The notes beneath the pieces were generated by a model, which was not told where the DNA came from, did no database searches, and saw only the letters and a list, made by a program, of their open reading frames with translations. A DNA stretch of 42,296 bases from Pseudomonadota bacterium (GTDB lineage Bacteria > Pseudomonadota > Alphaproteobacteria > Caulobacterales > Caulobacteraceae). Positions 1 through 8,505 of this stretch are shown here, piece after piece. A program made the translations under genes and the position numbers. Position 1 is the stretch's first letter. Each line of letters starts with the position of its first letter. The DNA lies in contig JAEYAO010000047.1 in the NCBI GenBank assembly GCA_023456105.1, positions 1 to 42,296 on the forward strand. Reading direction: 5' to 3'.

Positions 1-99
1 GACCTGTTCGGATACATCGAGGGCTTCTACAATCCCCATCGCCTGCACTCAGCACTGGGCTATATCAGCCCCGCTGAGGCCGAGCGCAAAGCGGCTTAA
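1..99 (+). CDS. IS3-family transposase OrfB, C-terminal fragment
   Basis: The reading frame is open from base 1 to a TAA at 97-99. It encodes the hallmark C-terminus of the IS3/IS150 DDE integrase domain: a YIEGFYNPHRLHSALGY-type motif followed by SPAEAE. In this family this segment follows the catalytic Glu, which lies upstream of the window, so completeness and activity of the element cannot be judged. The fragment is cut by the window edge, not by a visible mutation. Confidence 0.9.
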   Translation, partial: DLFGYIEGFYNPHRLHSALGYISPAEAERKAA

Positions 100-127
100 C
101 CCCGTCCACTTTTACGGGGGAAGATCA
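1..127 (+). mobile_element. Right end of an IS3-family insertion sequence (partial)
   Basis: The window opens inside an insertion sequence. It shows the last 32 codons of an IS3-type OrfB transposase, followed by a short non-coding end that contains the terminal-repeat-like stretch GTCCACTTTTACGGGGG and finishes in GATCA, consistent with the usual TGA...TCA ends of IS3 elements. I place the outer end near 127; the exact base needs the left inverted repeat, which lies outside the window. The next gene begins within about 60 bp, so the element sits directly upstream of it. Confidence 0.8.
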
Positions 128-182
128 CGAAGAGCCTCCGTTCATGAGCAAGACCAAGCCGCCGAGCCGTTGGAGGTGCGAA

Positions 183-1574
183 GTGCGTGACCTTCGGTCC
201 CTGGTTGAGGCTGCCTGGAAGCCGGACATCAAGCGTCCACTAAGTCTGGCTGCCGCGCTGACCGCCGCAGCGGGCGTGGCGCAGGCCGCGCCTCAGGTCG
301 CCGCTCCTTCTTCCGACAGGCACGCGCCCATAGTCCGTCAGTCCCGTCATGCACTGACTGGAGCCGACACCGACTATCGCCCGCTGATCTCCAGCATAGG
401 GGAGGCGCGCTTTGTGCTGCTGGGAGAGTCGACGCACGGCACCGAGGACTTCTACGCGGAACGTGCGCGCATATCCGAGCAACTCGTCCAAGAGCGAGGT
501 TTCCGAGCCATCATCCTTGAGGCAGATGGTCCGGAGATAGAGCGGGTCGATCGCTATGTCCGGGGGTCGGGTGAAGACGAGTCCGGGAATGCCGCCTTGG
601 CCGACATCAAACGATGGCCAACCTGGATGTGGCGCAACACAGCGTTCCTAGGGTTTGTCGAACGTCTGCGAAGCTGGAACCTGGCGCGGCCGCCACAGCA
701 GCGGGTCGGCGTCTATGGCATGGACGTCAACAGCCTCTTCGAGTCGATCGACGGGACGGTCGCCTTCCTCGACGCGCACGATCCGGCGGGAGCGGCCTTC
801 GCACGTGCGCAGTTCCGATGCTTTCGGCCCTATCGACGGGATGCAGCCGCCTACGGGCGGGCCGCCAGACGGGCTGATCGTTCCTGCCAGGACGAGGCCG
901 CGGCCGTTCTCGCGCAGGCAAGATCTTGGTCGGCGCCCGGTGAGGCCGAAGCGGCGGAAACTCAATTCGCAGCCCTGCGCAATGCCGCCGCGGTTGTCGC
1001 GGGCGAAGCCTACTTCCGCGCCGTTCACGCGGGCTCCTACTCCTGGAACATCCGCGACGAAGCGATGACCGACGCCATACAGGACGTCGTCGACCATCTG
1101 GCCAGCCTGTCCGGCGAGCCCGGCAAGGTCATCGTATGGGCGCACAACACGCACGTCGGCGACGCCCGGGCAACCGACTCGGCGCGACGCGGAGAGGTCA
1201 ACGTCGGACAGTTGCTGCGTGAACGTCACGGCCAGGACGTCTACTCAGTCGGCTTCCTGACCTTCCAAGGCGCCGTCACCGCCGCTCCCGAGTGGGATCG
1301 CCCGCCGCGCCAATTCGTCCTGCCGCCAGCTCTGGAAGGCAGCGACGCGGCGCGCCTGCACGGCCTGGGTCTGGACCGCTCGCTTCTTGTTCTCCGCAGC
1401 CACGATCTTCTCCAGGACGCGCTTCGTCCAACCGCTCCGCAGAGAGCCGTTGGCGTGGTCTACGACCGCAAGAACGAGCACCAGGCGCACTATATCGAAG
1501 CCAGCCTGTCGGAGCAGTTCGATGCCCTCGTCTATCTCGACAAGACCAAAGCTTTGACTCCCCTGCCTCATTAG
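183..1574 (+). CDS. Erythromycin esterase-like family hydrolase, exported
   Basis: Member of the erythromycin-esterase family (EreA/EreB/succinoglycan-biosynthesis type, Pfam PF05139). The signature LGESTHGTEDFY is present, with the putative catalytic Glu and His at about residues 82 and 85, as is the second His motif VIVWAHNTHVGD in the C-terminal half. I chose the GTG at 183 because GGAGG lies at 172-176 with ideal spacing. The in-frame ATG at 144 has no clear ribosome site and would add 13 residues. From GTG the protein starts with a basic n-region, then a hydrophobic Ala/Leu segment ending in AQA-AP, which looks like a signal peptide. The length, 463 residues, suits the family. Many members are not macrolide esterases, so the substrate is unknown. 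An IS3 element ends about 55 bp upstream and may have replaced the native promoter. Confidence 0.85.
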   Translation: MRDLRSLVEAAWKPDIKRPLSLAAALTAAAGVAQAAPQVAAPSSDRHAPIVRQSRHALTGADTDYRPLISSIGEARFVLLGESTHGTEDFYAERARISEQLVQERGFRAIILEADGPEIERVDRYVRGSGEDESGNAALADIKRWPTWMWRNTAFLGFVERLRSWNLARPPQQRVGVYGMDVNSLFESIDGTVAFLDAHDPAGAAFARAQFRCFRPYRRDAAAYGRAARRADRSCQDEAAAVLAQARSWSAPGEAEAAETQFAALRNAAAVVAGEAYFRAVHAGSYSWNIRDEAMTDAIQDVVDHLASLSGEPGKVIVWAHNTHVGDARATDSARRGEVNVGQLLRERHGQDVYSVGFLTFQGAVTAAPEWDRPPRQFVLPPALEGSDAARLHGLGLDRSLLVLRSHDLLQDALRPTAPQRAVGVVYDRKNEHQAHYIEASLSEQFDALVYLDKTKALTPLPH

Positions 1575-1804
1575 CAGCAAAGTTTTCGGGCCTGTCGGTT
1601 CAGCACCGAATGTTCGCGCTGGGCGCGCAATTAAGTGCCTGAGGAGCAGGCGCTTCCCATGCAAGCCGCTGTCGTTCAAGCCTCATAGCTCATTACCGGA
1701 AGTGATCGGCGCGCGGTGGAGACAGTCTGCTCCGTCAGCGGGGAGCATGCCGCATGAGCAGCCGCTGCTGCTTGATCAAGGTGGGGGAAGTTGCGCCTGA
1801 GGAG

Positions 1805-4621
1805 TTATCCTGCCAGGCCGCCTCGCCCCAAGATCGACGAGACCTTCTGGACGAAGGCGTCGATAGCGAAGGGCTTCGTGATCAGCGCCATGCCAGGGTC
1901 GAGGAAGCCGCCGTTGATTGCCGCGTTTTCGGCGTACCCGGTCATGAAAAGCACCTTGAGGCCGGGGCGACGTTCGCGGACGGCGTCAGCCAGCTGTCGG
2001 CCGTTGAGGCCCGGCAGCCCGACATCAGTAATCAACAGGTCCAGAGGGTCGGAACTCAGCGCCAACTTCAAACCCGAAGGGCCATCAATAGCCTCCACTG
2101 CCGAATAGCCGAGCTCCCTGAGAACCTCGACGACGAGCGCCCGCACCGCAGGTTCATCCTCGACGACCAGAACGACTTCACCTTGCCGCGCAGGTTCTGG
2201 CGCTTCGAAGGTCGGCAGCAGCTCTTCGGCAGCATCTTCCGCCGGTCCGTAGTAGCGAGGAAGGTAGAGCTTGACCGTCGTGCCCTGCCCCGGCTCCGAG
2301 TAGATCCGGGCGTAACCATCCGACTGACGTGCAAATCCGTAGATCATGGAGAGGCCGAGGCCCGTACCCTGCCCGATAGGCTTGGTCGTGAAGAACGGTT
2401 CGAATGCTCGCGCGATCGTCTCCTTGCTCATGCCGATGCCGGTATCGGATACGCAAAGGCAGATGTATTGTCCGGGCCTAACCTCCCGCGCACGCGCGGC
2501 ATAGGCGTCGTCCAGTCGCGCGTTGCACGTCTCAATCGTCAGCTTGCCGCCTTCCGGCATAGCGTCCCGGGCGTTGATCGCCAGGTTCAGAAGAGCGCTT
2601 TCGAGCTGGTGTGGATCGCAGAGCGTCTGCCACAGTCCGCCAGCCGTCACCAGTTCTAGCTGGATGCTTTCCCCCAGCGTGCGGCGAAGCAGATCCTCCA
2701 TCGAAGTGACAAGGCGATTACCGTCCACCGGTTGGGGATCAAGCGGCTGCCGTCGAGAGAAGGCCAACAACCGATGCGTCAACGCCGCCGCACGGTTGGC
2801 CGACGTCACCGCTGCCGAGACGAAGCGATCGATATCGGAGGTGCGCCCCTCCGCCACACGTCGTTGCAACAGATCAAGACTGCCGATGACGCCCGTCAGA
2901 AGATTGTTGAAGTCGTGTGCAATCCCGCCGGTGAGCTGCCCCACCGCCTCCATCTTCTGGGCCTGGCGCAAAGCCTCCTCAGTGGCGCGCAGCGCCTCTG
3001 CGGCTTCCTTCTCCGCCTGAATGTCACGGCCCACGGCGTGGATGTACTGCTCGTCGGGCACTGCGGTCCAAGACAGCCACCGATAGCTTCCGTCCTTAGC
3101 CTGATATCGATTCTCGAATCGAAGAGTGGTTACGCCCTGCTCAAGCCTCGCCACCTCCTCCATTGTGGATGCCAGGTCGTCGGGATGTATCAGGGCGAGG
3201 AAGTCGCGCCCTAACATCTCAGCCTCGGACCATCCGAAGATGGTCGTCCATGCCGGGTTCACCGCCTCGATCCGAGAGGTGAAGTCGGCGACCAACATCA
3301 CGTCCGTCGACAGGCGCCACATGCGGTCACGGTCGCGCGTCCTCTCCTCAACCTCGGCCTGCAACTGCTCGCGAGACCGCGCCAAGGTCTCGCGCGCCTC
3401 GACGATCTCCTGGATATCAGTGCAAACGCCAATCCACCGAGGCTGGGCTTCAGGATCCTGACGCACGGGCTGAGCGCGAGCCAGCCACCAATGGTACTCG
3501 CCATCCAATCGCCGCAGCCGCAGCTCGCATTCGAACGTTGAGCCACCTTCCAGAGCACCGGTCCAGGCTGCGGCGGCTCGCCTTTGATCATCCGGATGAA
3601 TGAAATCAGCGAGCCGCCCACGGGTGGCGTCGTTTCCCTCGACGCCGGCATACTCGATCCAGCGCGGGCTCGTGTAGGTCAGCTGTCCTTGGCTGTCCGC
3701 TGACCAGAGGAACCCTGGCACCGCCTCCGCCACCTCCCTGAGCCGCGCTTCACTCTCTTCCAAGCGTCGCTCGGCGAGCATGGCCTGCGTGCGGTCTTTC
3801 AGGATCTTGACCAAGCCGACCGCCGACCCGTCCTCACTCCGGAGAGGAGTTGTTTCACCGCTGGCATAGAAGACGTCGCCATTTTTCCGAACATGCCATC
3901 GTTCGTCCGGCGCACATCCCTGCTCAAGCGCCTGCCGCGCTTCAAGCGCCGGACGTTCCGAAGCAAGGTCCTCGGGGGTGAAAATGCGATCGAGGAGTTC
4001 CCCGAGAAGCTCAGCCTCCGACCATCCAAATATGTGCCTTGCACCGTCGTTCCAGCTGGTGATCCGCCGGTCCAGGTCAGTGACAATGATCGCGTAATCC
4101 GCCACGCTGTCGAAGACCTGGTGCGCTCGAGCCTCGCTTTCGGACAGGGCGCGGGTGGCGAGCACCTGTTCGGTGATTTCAGTGCAGGCGCAGAAAAGGC
4201 CATCGATTTGGCCGCCCTCGGTACGCACTGGCGTGTAGGAGAAGGCGAAGTGGGTCTCCTCTCGATAGCCCTTGCGCTCCATCATCAGCAGTATGTCGTC
4301 CATGTGGACGGGGGCGCCGGCATATGCCCTGTCGACGATAGGAATCAGATCCTGCTGGATCTCCGACCAAACCTCGAGGAACGGCTGGCCGAGCGCTTCC
4401 GGGTGTTTGCGCGCCAGGATCTCGGCGTAGCAGTCATTGTAGATCAGGGTTCGTGCAGGTCCCCAGGCCACGAACATCGGCTGGTTGCTGCCGAGCAGCA
4501 CCCCGACCAGAGCCTTCAAGGCCTGTGGCCAGTCGCGTGGTTCGCCAATAGGCGACGAAGCCCAGTCATGGGCCTTGATGCGCCGCGACATCTCGGTGTC
4601 GCCCTGGAGAAAGCTCAGCAT
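1805..4621 (-). CDS. Four-PAS hybrid sensor histidine kinase/response regulator
   Basis: A 938-residue soluble hybrid kinase with no transmembrane segment. The N-terminal sensor-like region (about 10-155, with AHDWASSPIG and NDCYAEIL) resembles the first PAS module of alphaproteobacterial PAS kinases. Three further PAS/PAC units follow at about 163-285, 293-410 and 433-545; the second to fourth carry IFGWSEAE or WxxYAG motifs. The HisKA box GGIAHDFNNLLTG puts the phospho-His at 569. The HATPase has the N-box NLAINARDAM, DTGIGM and GQGTGLGLSM. A receiver domain closes the protein, with DE at the start, phospho-Asp 866 (ITDVGLPG) and Lys 916 (TKPF). The ligand or light input is unknown; no LOV cysteine motif was seen. 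The AGAGGG run abuts the ATG too closely for a good ribosome site, so the Met 10 codons in may be used. No partner regulator is nearby. Confidence 0.9.
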   Translation of the reverse strand: MLSFLQGDTEMSRRIKAHDWASSPIGEPRDWPQALKALVGVLLGSNQPMFVAWGPARTLIYNDCYAEILARKHPEALGQPFLEVWSEIQQDLIPIVDRAYAGAPVHMDDILLMMERKGYREETHFAFSYTPVRTEGGQIDGLFCACTEITEQVLATRALSESEARAHQVFDSVADYAIIVTDLDRRITSWNDGARHIFGWSEAELLGELLDRIFTPEDLASERPALEARQALEQGCAPDERWHVRKNGDVFYASGETTPLRSEDGSAVGLVKILKDRTQAMLAERRLEESEARLREVAEAVPGFLWSADSQGQLTYTSPRWIEYAGVEGNDATRGRLADFIHPDDQRRAAAAWTGALEGGSTFECELRLRRLDGEYHWWLARAQPVRQDPEAQPRWIGVCTDIQEIVEARETLARSREQLQAEVEERTRDRDRMWRLSTDVMLVADFTSRIEAVNPAWTTIFGWSEAEMLGRDFLALIHPDDLASTMEEVARLEQGVTTLRFENRYQAKDGSYRWLSWTAVPDEQYIHAVGRDIQAEKEAAEALRATEEALRQAQKMEAVGQLTGGIAHDFNNLLTGVIGSLDLLQRRVAEGRTSDIDRFVSAAVTSANRAAALTHRLLAFSRRQPLDPQPVDGNRLVTSMEDLLRRTLGESIQLELVTAGGLWQTLCDPHQLESALLNLAINARDAMPEGGKLTIETCNARLDDAYAARAREVRPGQYICLCVSDTGIGMSKETIARAFEPFFTTKPIGQGTGLGLSMIYGFARQSDGYARIYSEPGQGTTVKLYLPRYYGPAEDAAEELLPTFEAPEPARQGEVVLVVEDEPAVRALVVEVLRELGYSAVEAIDGPSGLKLALSSDPLDLLITDVGLPGLNGRQLADAVRERRPGLKVLFMTGYAENAAINGGFLDPGMALITKPFAIDAFVQKVSSILGRGGLAG

Positions 4622-4625
4622 CCCT

Positions 4626-4880
4626 CTAGTTACCGAGGAGATCCTCCGCCACCAAGCGCCAAGGCACTATGCAGCGCGGCGTTGGGCTTCTTTGCCCTAA
4701 GCCGCCGAGGCTGGCCACAAAAGCCACGGTGACCATTCGCTTCCCAACCACCACGTCCTGGAACCAACCAAGGGCGCTAAGCGGGACCACGCTCTGCCGA
4801 TACCGTTCTACTATCCTTCCTGAGAAGTCGTCGGGGATGACGCAGGTCGACCCCTTTGACGACATCGGGCTCCGCCGCAC
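4626..4880 (-). CDS. Small hypothetical ORF just upstream of the hybrid kinase
   Basis: An 84-codon frame whose TAG stop is four bases before the kinase ATG on the same strand. Such spacing is typical of translationally coupled genes. The predicted protein has a central hydrophobic stretch (VVVGKRMVTVAFVASLGGLG) but no family I recognise. No strong ribosome site precedes the first ATG, and codon use is only moderately GC-rich at third positions. It could equally be chance open frame in decayed accessory DNA. Confidence 0.25.
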   Translation of the reverse strand: MRRSPMSSKGSTCVIPDDFSGRIVERYRQSVVPLSALGWFQDVVVGKRMVTVAFVASLGGLGQRSPTPRCIVPWRLVAEDLLGN

Positions 4881-5548
4881 CTTCTATGAAATCGAAGCCG
4901 TTCGATGAGGCGTAGATACCGAACAGCGCCCGCAAAAGGGACCATCTTCAGGTAGGTTCGAGGCTTGGAAGAGCGGCCGCGAGCAACAGAGCGGTCAGCA
5001 TCGAACAGTCTCCCTGACGGGTAGCAGGATTTCAGTGCGCAGGACGATTTCGAACACTCTTCGGGATCGTCGAGAAGCCGTAGACGATCGGCTGATCCGC
5101 GGGTTCGTGGGCGGCCAGTAAAGCATCGAGAACCAGCGCCGCATCATAGCGCGATCAGCACCGGCTTGCCTTGACGTTCGCGTCACAAGCACCGGCAACG
5201 CCGAACCGTCGATCAGCGTTCTCGGGAAGCCGGGGAGTGAACCATGCCGCGATGAAGATGGGTCAATCCTGCGCGGGCGCCTGATCCCGAGCCTCAGCTA
5301 AGCCCGCAGGGCAGTCGGCTCCTTGCAGTCGGACCTGCGCGCTTGACGACCTATCGGCCCCGGCCCCGGAAGCAGACATTGCCAACCGCCACCTTGAGCC
5401 AAAGCAGCCGAAGAGCAGCAGACTCTTCCCGTGTGCGAAAATAAGGTGATCTCAGCGTCTGGCCGCAGGGAAGGAGCCGGTTTTACATCCAGCAGAAACG
5501 GACCGTTCGCAAGGTTAACGATCCAAGACGTTGATCTGCCCGAATAAA
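4881..5548. other. Gene-poor accessory stretch between kinase and tRNA-Arg
   Basis: No convincing intact gene is visible over this stretch. It contains a possible decayed gene at 5032-5244 (minus). It also contains a 17-codon frame at 4948-5001 (minus) with GGGAG upstream that reads like the start of a signal peptide (MLTALLLAAALPS) and then stops. Composition is less extreme than in the housekeeping DNA to the right. No transcription terminator was found for the tRNA, which reads leftwards into this stretch. Confidence 0.5.
5032..5244 (-). pseudogene. Possible decayed gene fragment, family unknown
   Basis: On the minus strand one frame reads PGFPRTLIDGSALPVLVTRT (about 5240-5180). A different frame then reads YDAALVLDALLAAHEPADQP and IVYGFSTIPKSVRN up to a TGA at 5032-5034. 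Both stretches have protein-like composition and GC-rich third positions, as if one gene had been broken by a frameshift near 5160. No start codon with a ribosome site was found. I do not recognise the family; the call rests on coding-like texture only. Confidence 0.3.
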
Positions 5549-5625
5549 TGGCGCACCCGAAGAGATTCGAACTCCTGACCCCCAGATTCGTAGTCTGGTG
5601 CTCTATCCAGCTGAGCTACGGGTGC
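5549..5625 (-). tRNA. tRNA-Arg (anticodon ACG)
   Basis: A complete cloverleaf lies on the minus strand. The acceptor stem is GCACCCG/CGGGTGC with discriminator G and an encoded CCA at 5549-5551. The D arm starts GCTCAGCTGGAT, the anticodon stem is CCAGA/TCTGG around the loop CTACGAA (anticodon ACG, expected to be edited to ICG), and the T arm contains TTCGAAT. Total length is 77 nt. An apparent long ORF starting at 5548 on the plus strand begins within this gene and is not a true start. The 3' end faces the IS-containing region, the usual orientation for integration into a tRNA. Confidence 0.97.
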
Positions 5626-5784
5626 GCATGCCTTGGCGGCGAGGGCGGGTCTTTAGCGGCTGGCGGGGCGAGGCGCAAGCGGGCGGCGAAGATTATCTGG
5701 CGTTCGGCGGCGGTTGACGCTTGGCGGGTGGGCGCCCGGGGGCTAGGTCCCGGGTCTCCCCGTCTGTCCGCCCAAGGGTTCGCC

Positions 5785-7521
5785 ATGGGACCGTTTCGCC
5801 GCCTCCTCGCCGCCCTGCTGACGCCCGTCGTGCTGGCCGCCTGCCAGACGCCGGCGCCGCCGGCCACAGCGTTTGCCGCGACCGGCGCGGCTGAATCACA
5901 GCCAGCGCGCGGGCCGTTCGTCGCGGCCGCCAATCCGCTGGCGGCGGAGGCGGGTATGGCGGTGCTGCGGCGCGGCGGGTCGGCCGTGGATGCGGCCGTC
6001 GCGGTGCAGGCCGTGCTGGGACTGGTCGAGCCGCAGTCCTCAGGCCTCGGCGGCGGCGCCTTCATGATGGTCTATGACGCACGGACCGGGGCGGTGGAGG
6101 CCTATGACGGCCGCGAGACGGCGCCGGCGGCCGCGACGCCGGACCTGTTCCAGGAGAACGGGCGGGCGCTGCCCTTCCGGGACGCCGTGCTGTCGGGTCG
6201 CTCGACCGGCGCGCCGGGCGTGGTCGCCATGCTGGCGATGGCCCAGGGCGAGCACGGCAGGCTGGCCTGGCGCGACCTGTTCGGCGATGCGCGCGCACTG
6301 GCCGACGACGGCTTTTTGGTCAGCCCGCGTCTGGCGGGCATGATCGCCTCATCGTCGGCGCAGGTTCCGGAAGCGGGCGCGGCCGACGTGATCCGCTACT
6401 TCACCCGGCCGGACGGGGAGCGGTATCGGGCGGGAGACCGCCTGCGCAATCCGGACTACGCCGCGACGCTGGACCGGATCGCCGCCGAGGGTCCCTCGGC
6501 CTTCTATCAGGGCGAGATCGCCCGCGACATCGCCGCCAAGACGCGCGAGGCGCCCCGCCCCGGCGCGCTGACGGCTGAGGACATCGCAGCCTATCGCCCG
6601 CTGAAGCGCGAAGCCGTCTGCCGTCCCTACCGGCTTTACGTGGTCTGCACGCCGCCGCCCCCGTCCAGCGGCGTGTCGATCCTGCAGATGCTGGCCATGG
6701 CCGAGCGGACGCCGGACCTGGCCGGGGGGCCGGAGAGCCCGGAGGCGTGGGTGGCGTTCGGGCGGCTGCAGCGGCTGATGTACGCCGATCGCGACCGCTA
6801 CATCGGCGACGCCGACTTCGTGGGCGTGCCGCTGGCCGGATTGCTGGCTGAGGACTACGTTGCGGCGCGCGCGGCCCTGGTCCCCCATATCAACGGCCCG
6901 GTCGAGGCTGGTCGGCCGACCGGCAGCGGCCCCGTCGGCGCCGACCGGACGCGCGAGCCCGCCGGCACCTCCCACTTCGTGATCGTCGACGCCGAAGGAA
7001 ACGCCGTCAGCATGACCACGACGGTCGAGAGCGTGTTCGGCTCCGGCCGGATGACGCACGGCTTCTTCCTGAACAACCAGCTGACCGACTTCTCGTTTTC
7101 GCCGACCGAGGCGGACGGCGCGCCGGCGGCCAATGCGGTGGCGGCGGGCAAGCGGCCGCGCTCGTCCATGAGCCCCCTGCTGATCCTGGACCGACAGGGT
7201 CGGCTGGTCGGCGCGCTGGGATCGCCCGGCGGCTCCAGCATTCTGGCCTATAATCTCAAGGCGCTGATCGGGGTGCTGGACTGGGGCCTGACGATGCAGG
7301 AGGCCATCGACCTGCCGAACCTGGTGGTGCGCGGCGAGACGATCGGGGCGGACACCGCCGGCTTTGACGCCGCGACGCGAGAGGCGCTGGCGCGGGTCGG
7401 CATGACGTTAAGGCCGAACGCGTCGGAGACCTCGGGCCTGCATGGGGCGATCTGGCGGGACGGGTCTTGGGACGGCGGCGCAGACCGGCGGCGCGAGGGC
7501 GTGGCCCTGACCGCGCCCTGA
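5785..7521 (+). CDS. ggt: Gamma-glutamyltransferase, lipoprotein
   Basis: Gamma-glutamyltranspeptidase/hydrolase (GGT, Ntn-hydrolase fold), which cleaves gamma-glutamyl bonds of glutathione and related peptides in the periplasm. The precursor autoprocesses before the nucleophilic Thr in the motif PAGTSHFVIVD (Thr 395 here). Other family marks are GGGAFMMVYDA near the N-terminus, GAPGVVAM, and SSMSPLL with GSPGGSSI in the small subunit. I start at the ATG at 5785, which gives MGPFRRLLAALLTPVVLAAC, a lipoprotein signal peptide with an LAAC lipobox. Upstream in-frame codons run through the tRNA gene and are not real. Length 578 residues is normal for the family. The convergent gene ends 14 bp downstream with no hairpin terminator between them. 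Confidence 0.94.
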   Translation: MGPFRRLLAALLTPVVLAACQTPAPPATAFAATGAAESQPARGPFVAAANPLAAEAGMAVLRRGGSAVDAAVAVQAVLGLVEPQSSGLGGGAFMMVYDARTGAVEAYDGRETAPAAATPDLFQENGRALPFRDAVLSGRSTGAPGVVAMLAMAQGEHGRLAWRDLFGDARALADDGFLVSPRLAGMIASSSAQVPEAGAADVIRYFTRPDGERYRAGDRLRNPDYAATLDRIAAEGPSAFYQGEIARDIAAKTREAPRPGALTAEDIAAYRPLKREAVCRPYRLYVVCTPPPPSSGVSILQMLAMAERTPDLAGGPESPEAWVAFGRLQRLMYADRDRYIGDADFVGVPLAGLLAEDYVAARAALVPHINGPVEAGRPTGSGPVGADRTREPAGTSHFVIVDAEGNAVSMTTTVESVFGSGRMTHGFFLNNQLTDFSFSPTEADGAPAANAVAAGKRPRSSMSPLLILDRQGRLVGALGSPGGSSILAYNLKALIGVLDWGLTMQEAIDLPNLVVRGETIGADTAGFDAATREALARVGMTLRPNASETSGLHGAIWRDGSWDGGADRRREGVALTAP

Positions 7522-7535
7522 TCCGTCCGGCCTGA

Positions 7536-8381
7536 TCAGTTCGGCCTGATGGAGAACTGAAAGGCGATCAGCCCCTCGTCGACGTCTGTATCGACGTCCG
7601 GTCCGAAGTTGACGCCCTCGGTCTCGATCTCGCGATAGACCACGCCGAGGGAGCCTTGCATCGCGCCCCGACGATAGGCCACGCCGATGGAGGCGTCGCC
7701 CAGGAATGCGCCCTCGTCGCGGCTGTAGCCGGAGCGGGCGTAGTCGCCGTCGCGCGTCCTGGCGAAGTTGTAGCCCACCGCCCGGCCCGAACCGGCGGCG
7801 TAGACGAACCAGCGCGAGCGTTCGCCGAACACCTTGTCGCCGTCCGGCATCAGCTTCTTCAGGCCGGAGCCGACCCGCAGGGTGGCGCCCGCCTCGGCCG
7901 AGCCGCCCCGACTGCCGAGCCCGATGCCGGCGTGGGGCGTCAGGCTGACCTCCAGGCCGGAGGCGGTGCGGGTGCGCGCGCCCGACCAGCCGCGCACATA
8001 GCGGACATCGTAACCGGTACGGTCCAGTTCAGCCTCGTCCATCGGCGTCACCGGCAGGGGTGCGCCGTCGGCGCGGCGCAGACGCCCGCGGGTGCTGAGG
8101 CTGACCCGATCGGTGAAACCCTCGTGCTCCAGCCAGACGTCGCGCCGGTCCGTCGCCTCAGCGCCGTCGGCGGGTCTGAAGTCCGCCGTCAGCTCGACCG
8201 CCGGTCCGAAGGCGGCGTCGGCGCGGGCCGTGAAGGGGGCCTGGGCGTCCAGCTTCAAGGTTTCGGAAGCGGCGTCGCGCCATGCGTCAGGCGCCCAGGT
8301 CTGGGCCTGGACCGGAGACAGGCCGGCGGCCGCGCCTGCCAGCACGCCCCCGCATCCCGCGATCCAAGCCCTCAGACGCAT
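7536..8381 (-). CDS. Outer-membrane beta-barrel, LpxR-like (DUF2219)
   Basis: A 281-residue exported protein with a signal peptide (cleavage near VQAQT). Alternating hydrophobic/polar strands follow, ending in an aromatic-containing terminal strand (IAFQFSIRPN), as expected for an outer-membrane barrel. The C-terminal half, with VGYNFARTRDGDY, FLGDASIGVAYR and GVVYREIETEG, resembles the LpxR family, which removes 3'-acyloxyacyl chains from lipid A. The N-terminal half is shorter and more divergent than in typical LpxR, so enzymatic activity is uncertain. It follows nrdA on the same strand after 124 bp with nothing notable between. The family assignment is from motif texture only. Confidence 0.6.
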   Translation of the reverse strand: MRLRAWIAGCGGVLAGAAAGLSPVQAQTWAPDAWRDAASETLKLDAQAPFTARADAAFGPAVELTADFRPADGAEATDRRDVWLEHEGFTDRVSLSTRGRLRRADGAPLPVTPMDEAELDRTGYDVRYVRGWSGARTRTASGLEVSLTPHAGIGLGSRGGSAEAGATLRVGSGLKKLMPDGDKVFGERSRWFVYAAGSGRAVGYNFARTRDGDYARSGYSRDEGAFLGDASIGVAYRRGAMQGSLGVVYREIETEGVNFGPDVDTDVDEGLIAFQFSIRPN

Positions 8382-8505
8382 ACGACCCCCTCAAGTCGGC
8401 GACGAGCCACCCTGCACCACAAGTCGGCCCGCGCCAATCGCCAACTTGGCGACACATTTGAGGACCGAACGCTGACGCTTGCCGGCGAGTTCCTGCGTCA
8501 GCCGA

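Noticed and set aside
1754..2659. A 301-codon plus-strand frame opposite the hybrid kinase
   Set aside because: Mirrors the kinase HATPase/receiver region; no ribosome site or family match.
5548..5784. Upstream extension of the gamma-glutamyltransferase frame to an ATG at 5548
   Set aside because: It would translate a complete tRNA-Arg gene backwards; the ATG at 5785 gives a proper lipoprotein signal peptide.
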